Source: ZC4RG30 sp039917615 (GTDB taxonomy: Bacteria > Pseudomonadota > Gammaproteobacteria > Steroidobacterales > Steroidobacteraceae). From it: DNA of 64,000 bases. This document shows positions 34,662 through 41,117 of the stretch, one piece after another. Positions within the stretch are counted from its first letter, which is position 1; every line of letters starts with the position of its first letter. The position numbers and the translations under genes were made by a program. The stretch spans positions 62,001 to 126,000 of the forward strand of contig JBDSJD010000024.1 of the NCBI GenBank assembly GCA_039917615.1. Direction: 5' to 3'. Under the pieces are notes generated by a model. The model worked only from the letters and a program-made list of their open reading frames with translations, had not been told where the DNA came from and searched no databases.

Positions 34662-35170
34662 CCGCTGCCGCTGTAATTAATCGCGACGATTTCGTAGCGC
34701 GTTTCGACACTGGCAATGTTCACGGTGATCTGCGAATCCAGCGGCTTGCCGAGCAGCGCGCGTGCCAGCGGTGCGTCCATGCTGATGTAGCCTGCTTCCA
34801 TGTCGAATTCATCGGGGCCGACGATACGGTAGCGGCTGCTGGCGCCATCGTCCCGCTGCAGTGTCACCCAGGCGCCGAAGAACACGCGGCCGGGATCGGC
34901 GGGTGGCTGATCCACCACGATCATGCCGTCCAGACGACCCCGCAGGAAGCGCACGCGGGAGTCGATTTCGCGTAGCCGTTTCTTGCCGTAGGTGTACTCG
35001 GCGTTCTCCGATCGGTCGCCCTGTGCGGCTGCAGCGCTGACCGCAGCGGTTACCTGCGGCCGCTCCACGCGCCATAGCTGCTCGAGCTCGTCTTTCAGGC
35101 GGGCATGGCCGGCGGGCGTGATGTAGGGGGAACCCGGACTTGCTGGTGGTCGGTAGCGGCTCATTCTCAT
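34658..35170 (-). CDS. greB: transcription elongation factor GreB
   Basis: GreB enters the RNA polymerase secondary channel and stimulates cleavage of backtracked RNA. The 170-residue product has the N-terminal coiled coil (YITPAGHARLKDELEQLWRVERPQV to ENAEYTYGKKRLREIDSRVRFL), the acidic tip within AQGDRSENAEY, and the C-terminal FKBP-like domain (RYRIVGPDEFD..ISMDAPLARALLGK). The set of FFGAWVTL and length about 160 favour GreB over GreA. Start may be ATG 35170 or, equally well, the ATG two codons on at 35164. It converges on hss with shared stop bases. Confidence 0.9.
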   Translation of the reverse strand: MRMSRYRPPASPGSPYITPAGHARLKDELEQLWRVERPQVTAAVSAAAAQGDRSENAEYTYGKKRLREIDSRVRFLRGRLDGMIVVDQPPADPGRVFFGAWVTLQRDDGASSRYRIVGPDEFDMEAGYISMDAPLARALLGKPLDSQITVNIASVETRYEIVAINYSGSG

Positions 35171-35229
35171 GCCATGGTGTATTTGTGCGCATTCTCACAG
35201 CTGGCGGCCATGGAGCGGTCTAGGCTGCG

Positions 35230-35445
35230 ATGAAGGCGGTGTTTTCCATGTCCAGCAAGTACTACGCGCATTTCGTGGCCGAAGCTTCGGGACCGACGGG
35301 CCCGGGAGAATTCAGCGGCGTGGTCGAGCTGCATGCACCCCTGCGGCCGCAACGTGAGCTCAAGGAGCTGCGCAAGCTGCTGGCGGTCAACTTCGACCTC
35401 TCTGCCGAGGATATCAGGATCCTCAACTGGGCCACCCTGCACTAG
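35230..35445 (+). CDS. small conserved-looking protein of unknown function
   Basis: A 71-residue product (alternative start ATG 35248 gives 65 residues: MSSKYYAHFVAEASG). It lacks signal or membrane segments and has a beta-then-helix look: GEFSGVVELHAPLRPQRELK then RKLLAVNFDLSAEDIRILNWATLH. Amino-acid use is protein-like and no competing gene occupies the stretch, so it is probably real. No family is recognised. It precedes the LemA gene by about 90 bases and starts 59 bases from the divergent greB. Confidence 0.55.
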   Translation: MKAVFSMSSKYYAHFVAEASGPTGPGEFSGVVELHAPLRPQRELKELRKLLAVNFDLSAEDIRILNWATLH

Positions 35446-35533
35446 GCGAACCGCTGCCCCGGGCTCCGTGCCAGAATCCCCCTTGAAGGGCGCCGCAACG
35501 CCCGCACTGTGGATTCCTCAAGGAGTGCTTTAC

Positions 35534-36175
35534 ATGCGTGCATTGAAGTTCGCCCTGCTGGGCGTGGTGGTGCTGCTTTCCGGCTGCGGCTACAACAAGC
35601 TGCAGCAGCAGGATGAAGGCGTGAAGGCTGCGTGGTCCGAGGTGCTGAACCAGTACCAGCGGCGCGCCGACCTGATTCCCAACCTCGTCGCAACGGTAAA
35701 GGGCTTCGCGGCGCAGGAGCAGGCCGTGCTGCTCGGGGTGACGGAGGCGCGGGCAAAGACCGGATCGATTCAGCTCACGCCCGAGCTCATCAACGACGAG
35801 GCGGCCATGCGCAAGTTCCAGGCGGCGCAGGGAGAGCTGACACAGGCGTTGAAGAGCCTGTTCGCCGTGACTGAAAATTATCCCGAACTGAAGTCGGACC
35901 AGAACTTCCGTGACCTGCAGGCGCAGCTTGAAGGTACGGAGAACAGAATCACGGTGGCCCGCAACCGGTACATCGAAACCGTGCAGACCTATAACTCCAC
36001 GGTGCGCTCCTTCCCGACAAATCTGACCGCAATGCTTTTCAAACACTCCGTTAAGCCCAGTTTCACGGTGGAAAATGAAGCGGCCGTGTCGCGTCCGCCA
36101 ACCGTGAGTTTTGGCACAGGAGCAGCGCCCGCAGCGCCGGCAGCACCCGCACCTACACCAGCACCCGCGCGATAA
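35534..36175 (+). CDS. LemA family lipoprotein
   Basis: A 213-residue LemA protein. Signal LLGVVVLLSGC ends in a lipobox (Cys about residue 17), then GYNKLQQQDEGVKAAWSEVLNQYQRRADLIPNLVATVKG, the canonical LemA helix with the AWSxVxNQYQRRxDLIPNLV core. Long helices follow (TEARAKTGSIQL, ENRITVARNRYIETVQTYN), and an Ala/Pro-rich tail ends the chain. The ATG at 35534 has AGGAG 9 bases before it. LemA genes usually travel with TPM-domain genes, as here. Their biochemical role is not settled; membrane or envelope homeostasis is proposed. Confidence 0.93.
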   Translation: MRALKFALLGVVVLLSGCGYNKLQQQDEGVKAAWSEVLNQYQRRADLIPNLVATVKGFAAQEQAVLLGVTEARAKTGSIQLTPELINDEAAMRKFQAAQGELTQALKSLFAVTENYPELKSDQNFRDLQAQLEGTENRITVARNRYIETVQTYNSTVRSFPTNLTAMLFKHSVKPSFTVENEAAVSRPPTVSFGTGAAPAAPAAPAPTPAPAR

Positions 36176-36191
36176 CGCAACGCGGCACTCC

Positions 36192-37109
36192 ATGCGCCAG
36201 TCGACAGGCATATTCGGGTCGGGCTCCGCCGTGGCCCTGTTGCTTGCGCTGGTGCTGGCAACCACGGCGGGTGCCCAGACTTTGCAGCCGGTGCCACCGC
36301 TGACAGCGCGTGTGACCGATCTGACCGGCACGCTGACTGCGGGCCAGCAGGCAGAACTCGAGCAGAAGCTGGCGTCATTCGAGCAGCGCAAAGGTGCGCA
36401 GGTGGCATTGCTGATCGTGCCGACCACTGCGCCAGAAGCCATTGAGCAGTACTCGATCCGTGTCGTGGACGCATGGAAGCTGGGGCGCGCCAAGTCGGAT
36501 GACGGAGTGCTGCTTTTGGTCGCGCTGCAGGATCGCACGTTGAGAATTGAAGCGGGGTATGGCCTGGAGGGCGTGCTGCCTGATGCGATTGCCCGACGCA
36601 TCATCGACGACACCATCAAGCCGCTGTTCCGGCAGGGCGATATTTTCGGTGGCGTCAGCGCTGGTCTGCAACAGATCATGAAAGTGGTTGATGGTGAACC
36701 TTTGCCGCCACCTGACCGGAAGTGGCAGCGGCCAGCTGACAAGCTGATCGGCCTCTTGCCTATGCTGTTCTTTGGTGTGCTGATTGGTGGGGGCGTGTTG
36801 CGCGCCATTTTCGGTCGCACGGTCGGGGCTTTGGCCACCGGCGGAGTGGCAGGTGGGGCGGTGTGGCTGATGTCGCAACTACTGGGAATCGCGGTTCTTG
36901 CTGGCCTTGCGGCAGCTGCATTTAGCCTGTTCGCAGGTCTGGCAGGCAAAATGCGCGGCGGTGGTGGGCGTGGCGGCGGCTGGGGCGGAGGTTTCGGAGG
37001 CGGCCTTGGCGGTGGCGGTTTCGGTGGCGGAGGTTTCGGCCGCGGTGGCGGTGGATTCGGCGGCGGTGGTGGCGGGTTCGGTGGCGGTGGCGCCTCGGGC
37101 AGGTGGTGA
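36192..37109 (+). CDS. TPM-domain membrane protein with Gly-rich tail (YgcG-like)
   Basis: A 305-residue protein: signal peptide (to about residue 33, TTAGAQ), a TPM (thylakoid/periplasmic repair-type) domain with VTDLTGTLTAGQQAELEQKLASFEQRKGAQVAL and LRIEAGYGLEGVLPDAIARRIID, then two hydrophobic stretches (about 182-205 and 225-252). The last 48 residues are almost only Gly with Phe, Arg and Trp. The run at the DNA level (36954-37105) is a simple GGC/GGT repeat. It follows LemA by 16 bases and is followed by a second TPM gene after 2 bases. The domain layout matches YgcG-like proteins, of unproven role at the membrane. Confidence 0.9.
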   Translation: MRQSTGIFGSGSAVALLLALVLATTAGAQTLQPVPPLTARVTDLTGTLTAGQQAELEQKLASFEQRKGAQVALLIVPTTAPEAIEQYSIRVVDAWKLGRAKSDDGVLLLVALQDRTLRIEAGYGLEGVLPDAIARRIIDDTIKPLFRQGDIFGGVSAGLQQIMKVVDGEPLPPPDRKWQRPADKLIGLLPMLFFGVLIGGGVLRAIFGRTVGALATGGVAGGAVWLMSQLLGIAVLAGLAAAAFSLFAGLAGKMRGGGGRGGGWGGGFGGGLGGGGFGGGGFGRGGGGFGGGGGGFGGGGASGRW

Positions 37110-37111
37110 AC

Positions 37112-37603
37112 ATGTTGCGACTGCTCCGTCATCTCGCGACGCCGTTCTGGATGCTGCGCCTGCGCTATCCACAGGAAGTGCTGTCGCAGATCGAAAGTCG
37201 GATCGGCGATTTCGAACGCGCGCATCCTGGCGAACTGCGGTTTGCCGTTGAACATGCGCTGGAGATCGGCGATCTGTTGGGCGGTGTCACTGCCCGCGAC
37301 CGCGCGCTCGAGGTGTTCGGCTTGCTGCGCGTGTGGGATACCGAACACAACAACGGTGTGCTGATCTATGTGTTGCATGCGGAGCATGCAGTTGAGATCG
37401 TTGCCGACCGTGGCATAGCACGGTGCGTGCCGCAGGCTGACTGGGATGCGCTCAGTCGGCGAATGGAGACGGAATTTCGCGCTGGGCGCTACGCTGCCGG
37501 AGCGCTGGTAGCCGTCGAAGGCACTGCGCAGCTGCTGGAACACCACTTTCCAGCCCGCATCGCCGGACGCAACGAACTGCCCGATCAACCAATGCTGCTG
37601 TAA
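37112..37603 (+). CDS. second TPM-domain protein
   Basis: A 163-residue cytoplasmic-looking TPM-domain protein with no signal peptide: IESRIGDFERAHPGELRFAVEHALEIG, then FGLLRVWDTEHNNGVLIYVLHAEHAVEIVADRGIARCVPQADWDAL. The NNGVLIYVxxAEHxxEIVADRGI core is typical of the small TPM partner often following LemA and the larger TPM gene. ATG 37112 starts 2 bases after the previous stop. The three genes probably act together. The short N-terminal segment LRHLATPFWMLR could be a membrane-associated helix. Confidence 0.85.
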   Translation: MLRLLRHLATPFWMLRLRYPQEVLSQIESRIGDFERAHPGELRFAVEHALEIGDLLGGVTARDRALEVFGLLRVWDTEHNNGVLIYVLHAEHAVEIVADRGIARCVPQADWDALSRRMETEFRAGRYAAGALVAVEGTAQLLEHHFPARIAGRNELPDQPMLL

Positions 37604-37630
37604 CGCCCGCGCGGGTGTAATAATCGGGTC

Positions 37631-38824
37631 ATGAATCTTATCCGCCCATGGTTGCCGGGTGTTGCTGTTGCCCTGCTTGCAGCCTGCTCGCTCAACGCCC
37701 CGCGAATTGCCCCACTGCCGCCGCCTGCGCCGGAACTGCCGCCGCCGCCGCCGCCAGCTCCGGTTGCACCGGTGGTGCCGCAGTACCCGGCGCCAGTTGC
37801 GACGCACCGCTTCGAAATCGACGCAGAGTCGGACGACGTAGTGGGTGTTGTGCAGGTCACGGTTGTCGGCAAGCACGACACACTCCCGGATATCGCGCGC
37901 CGCTTCAATGTCGGATATGAAGAAATCGTGCGTGCGAATCCCGGCGTTGATCCATGGTTGCCAGGCGCAGGCCGCGAAGTGGTGGTGCCCACGCAGTTCG
38001 TGCTGCCATTTGCAGAGCGCAAGGGCATCGTGGTGAATATAGCGGCGATGCGTATCTACTACTTCCCGCCGGTGAAGGCCGGCCAGAAGCAGGTGGTGTA
38101 CACACACCCGATCGGTATCGGCAAGGTGGGCTGGTCCACGCCGGAGGGCAAGACCACCGTCGTATCGAAACAGAAAGATCCGGTATGGCGGCCTACCGCT
38201 TCGATCCGCGCCGAGCACAAGAAGAATGGCGAAATCTTGCCGGCCGTCGTGCCAGCAGGTCCCGACAACCCGCTGGGCCGGTTCAAGCTCACGCTTGGCT
38301 GGCCCAGTTACCTGATCCACGGCACCAACAAGCCCTACGGTGTCGGCCTGCGTTCCAGCCACGGCTGCCTGCGCCTCTATCCGGAGGACATCGCCAAGCT
38401 GTTCGAGATGGCCGCCATCGGCACGCAGGTACAGGTCGTGAACCAGCCCTTCGTATTTGGCTGGCACAACAACCAGCTCTATCTGCAGGCCTATGGCGTA
38501 CTCGAGGACGACAAGCGCGACTGGTCCAAGGCACAACCCAAACTGCTCGCGAAGACGCTGACACCGCGCATCCGCACCGAGCTTGCGGCAAGCGGGGAAG
38601 CGGTGAACTGGGTGCGGGTGGCAGAAATCACCAAGGATCCACGTGGCCTCGCCTTGTCAGTGTCCAGCGACCAGGACGTGACCGCGGTGATTGCGGCGGC
38701 GCCGCGCGTGAAGAATCTCGTGCCCGCCGGCGCCAACTGGGACGGTGCCGACGATCCGGCGCTCGGCACGCAGAACGAGGTGCAGGAAATGGTTGCTGAA
38801 CAGCAGCAGGCACCGCGCACTTAG
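37631..38824 (+). CDS. L,D-transpeptidase (YkuD) with LysM, lipoprotein
   Basis: A 397-residue envelope enzyme that forms 3-3 peptidoglycan cross-links or anchors lipoproteins to peptidoglycan. It has a lipobox LLAAC (Cys19), a Pro-rich linker (27-57), a LysM domain (about 73-122: GKHDTLPDIARRFNVGYEEIVRANPG), and a YkuD domain from about 130 with SHGCLRL, where Cys246 is the nucleophile and His244 is in the same motif. A further 130 residues follow the catalytic motif. It resembles the ErfK/YbiS group. It follows the TPM genes and precedes the tail-sheath-like gene by about 150 bases. Confidence 0.93.
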   Translation: MNLIRPWLPGVAVALLAACSLNAPRIAPLPPPAPELPPPPPPAPVAPVVPQYPAPVATHRFEIDAESDDVVGVVQVTVVGKHDTLPDIARRFNVGYEEIVRANPGVDPWLPGAGREVVVPTQFVLPFAERKGIVVNIAAMRIYYFPPVKAGQKQVVYTHPIGIGKVGWSTPEGKTTVVSKQKDPVWRPTASIRAEHKKNGEILPAVVPAGPDNPLGRFKLTLGWPSYLIHGTNKPYGVGLRSSHGCLRLYPEDIAKLFEMAAIGTQVQVVNQPFVFGWHNNQLYLQAYGVLEDDKRDWSKAQPKLLAKTLTPRIRTELAASGEAVNWVRVAEITKDPRGLALSVSSDQDVTAVIAAAPRVKNLVPAGANWDGADDPALGTQNEVQEMVAEQQQAPRT

Positions 38825-38839
38825 GCTATTCTTTTGCGC

Positions 38840-38971
38840 ATGTCGAAGCTTTCAGAATGGCTCAGGATCATGCTGGGCGAGATCGCGCGCAAGCAGGAAG
38901 AAGCGGCGCGCGCTGCGGCCGAACAGAAGCAACGCCAGGCGCAGAATTCAACCACCCGGCCAGCGGCGTAA
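38840..38971 (+). CDS. 43-residue charged helical ORF before the sheath-like gene
   Basis: ATG 38840 to TAA 38971. The product begins MSKLSEWLRIMLGEIARKQE and continues as an Ala/Glu/Arg/Gln amphipathic helix ending STTRPAA. It looks designed rather than random: one hydrophobic face then a charged stretch, no cysteines, no signal. It ends 8 bases before the GTG start proposed for the sheath-like protein and 15 bases after the L,D-transpeptidase, so it would bridge the two genes. No Shine-Dalgarno is clear. The alternative is that it is non-coding leader. Confidence 0.45.
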   Translation: MSKLSEWLRIMLGEIARKQEEAARAAAEQKQRQAQNSTTRPAA

Positions 38972-38979
38972 GCGGCGCG

Positions 38980-40578
38980 GTGACAGTCCAGGACGGGTCG
39001 GGGTCCAACGGCAACGGTCTTGCCATTGCGCTCACACCGCTACCCGCCGCGAACACCGGCGCACAGATCACAGCACAGCCAGCAGGCGTCGTGGCTTTTG
39101 TTGGCCGATGCCTGAAGGGGCCGGTCAACGAGCCCGTGGCAATCACGGATTTCAGCCAGTTCGAAAGGCATTTTGGCGGCCTGTGGTCGCGGTCGATGCT
39201 GCCACATGCGGTGGAGCAGTTCTTCGAACATGGCGGGCAGCGCGCGATCATCGTGCGGGTGGTGAGCGATGCGCTGCCGCCAAGCATCGACCTGCCCGCT
39301 GGCGATGAGCGACTGGTGCTGGTTGCGCTGAGTCCGGGGTCGCAGGAGTTTCTGCGCGTCGCGGTGGATTACGACGGCATCGACCAGCAGGACCAGGACC
39401 TATTCAATCTGGTCGTACAGCGCGTCCGCAGGCGGGGCTCTGAGCTGGTGCAGAACCAGGAGATCTTCCGCCGGGTTTCGGTTCTCGGCGGGTCGGCAAG
39501 GGATGCCGCACGCATGTTGTCGGCCTCCAGTCTGGTGCGCGTGTCCGGTCCTTTGCCGGCACGGCGGCCGGATATCACGCGCGGCAGCGATCCGCGCGAG
39601 CTGATCGGCTATGTCGATTGCAACAACGACGGCGACGATGGGCGGGCGCTGTCCGATTACGATCTGATCGGCTCCGAAAGCCGTCGCTCGGGCATGTTCG
39701 CCTTGCTGGCCGGGCCCGCCTTCAGCTTTATCTATTTGCCACCGCCTGCCCGCGACCAGGATCTGGGCATGAGTGTGCTGGTGGTCGGCGCGCGGTTCTG
39801 CAGGCGTCAACATGCGCTTCTGCTGGTCGACCCACCGCACCACTGGAAGACCGTGCAGCAGGCGCTGGATGGCCTGCGTGACTGGCCCTTTCACAGCGCC
39901 GATGCGCTGATGTTCTATCCTCGCGTCATAACACAGGATCGTCTGCGGGCATGTAGCGATGTATTTCCGCCCTCGGCTGCCGCCGTCGGCATGCTGGTGC
40001 GCGAGCGCGGCGAGCAGGTCTGGCAGGAAGCCGCTGAACCGGCGTTGCTGCGGCCCACCGCAAGCCCGGTGGTGTGGGTGGATCGCCTGCAGCGCGCCAG
40101 TCTTGCGCAGCGAGGTGTGAATACCCTGCGCGCCACTCGAATGGCAGCGCGCGATGTGGTGGCGATGTGCACTCTGGCAGGCGAATTCGGCAATGGTCCG
40201 GACGCGCGCGTGCTGGGTGCGCGCCAGCTGGCATTGTTTATCAGCGCCAGCATCGAGCGCGGCACGCGGTGGGTCACGATCGAAGGCAATACTGCGCGCA
40301 GCCGTGAGCGCGTGTGTCGGCAGGTAGAACAGTTCCTGCGCCAGCTGGCCGAAGCGGGAGCGCTGGCCGGTGCGGAGCGCAACCTCCACTATTTCGTGCT
40401 GTGCGACCAGCGTCTCAACGGATCCTTGCAGATGGCCGAGGGTGTTTTCCGCCTGGTCTACGGTTACCAGTCAGTGCATGGCACGACACGGCTCAGCTGG
40501 CTGGTGGAACATCGCGCTGCAGCGAGCCAGACCCGCGCTGTCAGCCTGAATCAGTTGGCCGCGCATGAGCTCAGGTAG
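38980..40578 (+). CDS. orphan phage-tail-sheath-like protein
   Basis: A 532-residue protein that resembles contractile-tail sheath subunits. The N-terminal part (about 35-95) has GVVAFVGRCLKGPVNEPVAITDFSQFERHFGG and LPHAVEQFFEHGGQRAIIVRVV, the usual sheath entry segment. A long middle domain with HALLLVDPP and PFHSADALMFYPRVI follows, then the C-terminal sheath region ARQLALFISASIERGTRWVTIEGN and LHYFVLCDQRLNGS. The frame is open upstream to 38857, but GTG 38980 is preferred because those residues are out of family. No tube, baseplate, spike or assembly ATPase gene occurs in the window, and neighbours are envelope and lipid genes. It may be a remnant or a repurposed sheath. The sheath call is from pattern only. 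Confidence 0.75.
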   Translation: MTVQDGSGSNGNGLAIALTPLPAANTGAQITAQPAGVVAFVGRCLKGPVNEPVAITDFSQFERHFGGLWSRSMLPHAVEQFFEHGGQRAIIVRVVSDALPPSIDLPAGDERLVLVALSPGSQEFLRVAVDYDGIDQQDQDLFNLVVQRVRRRGSELVQNQEIFRRVSVLGGSARDAARMLSASSLVRVSGPLPARRPDITRGSDPRELIGYVDCNNDGDDGRALSDYDLIGSESRRSGMFALLAGPAFSFIYLPPPARDQDLGMSVLVVGARFCRRQHALLLVDPPHHWKTVQQALDGLRDWPFHSADALMFYPRVITQDRLRACSDVFPPSAAAVGMLVRERGEQVWQEAAEPALLRPTASPVVWVDRLQRASLAQRGVNTLRATRMAARDVVAMCTLAGEFGNGPDARVLGARQLALFISASIERGTRWVTIEGNTARSRERVCRQVEQFLRQLAEAGALAGAERNLHYFVLCDQRLNGSLQMAEGVFRLVYGYQSVHGTTRLSWLVEHRAAASQTRAVSLNQLAAHELR

Positions 40579-40587
40579 GATGGCACC

Positions 40588-41112
40588 ATGGCGATAGCAG
40601 GGCATGTTGTGTTTTCGCATGGACTGGATGGCACGCCATTCAGCACCAAGATCCGCGCGCTTTATGAAATAGCCGAGGCGGAAGGTTTCGACGTCGCGGC
40701 AGTGGATTACCGGGGCGTAACTGATGCGGAAGAGCGGGTGCAGATGCTCCACGAGTTCTGTCGCGACTTCACCGGCCATCTGGTGCTGGCGGGTTCAAGT
40801 CTCGGCGGTTATGTGTCGCTGGCGGCTGCGCCCACGCTACATGCCAAGGGTGTATTCCTGATGGCGCCGGCCATTCACATGCCCGGCATTCCGCCGCTCA
40901 GACGCGGTTTGCCGACCTGTCCCATCGCGCTGGTGCATGGCTGGCGGGATGACGTCATACCTTACGAACAGAGCATGCGATTCGCGAAGGAGAACCGGTT
41001 GTCGCTGCATATGGTTGAATCCGATCACCGCCTACACAGCGCCATTCCCTTCCTGCGCTACCTGTTCCAGTACTTCCTGATCGAATCGCGCCGGGCGCAG
41101 TACGTTCCCTGA
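40588..41112 (+). CDS. small alpha/beta-fold hydrolase (YqiA/YcfP-like)
   Basis: A 174-residue single-domain hydrolase. It opens VVFSHGLDGTPFSTKI, has the nucleophile elbow GSSLGGYVSL (Ser94 region), an Asp in HGWRDDVIPYEQS and His in ESDHRLHSAIP, giving a complete triad. The size suits the small esterase group exemplified by YqiA. The ATG at 40588 follows AGGATGG. It lies 9 bases after the sheath-like gene and 5 bases before plsB, so it probably shares their transcript. Substrate unknown; a lysophospholipid or acyl-ester role would fit plsB but is inference. Confidence 0.85.
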   Translation: MAIAGHVVFSHGLDGTPFSTKIRALYEIAEAEGFDVAAVDYRGVTDAEERVQMLHEFCRDFTGHLVLAGSSLGGYVSLAAAPTLHAKGVFLMAPAIHMPGIPPLRRGLPTCPIALVHGWRDDVIPYEQSMRFAKENRLSLHMVESDHRLHSAIPFLRYLFQYFLIESRRAQYVP

Positions 41113-41117
41113 CCAGC

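Noticed and set aside
36954..37105. Short tandem repeats that might suggest a CRISPR array
   Set aside because: They are simple Gly codons inside a gene; there are no spaced, identical direct repeats.
35423..38536. A 1037-residue open frame on the minus strand with a long Pro-rich run
   Set aside because: The Pro run is only the complement of the Gly-codon repeat in the TPM gene. LemA, TPM and L,D-transpeptidase families fill the plus strand.
38857..38979. Upstream extension of the sheath-like protein
   Set aside because: It overlaps the 43-residue frame in another frame and has Arg/Gly-rich residues unlike sheath N termini.
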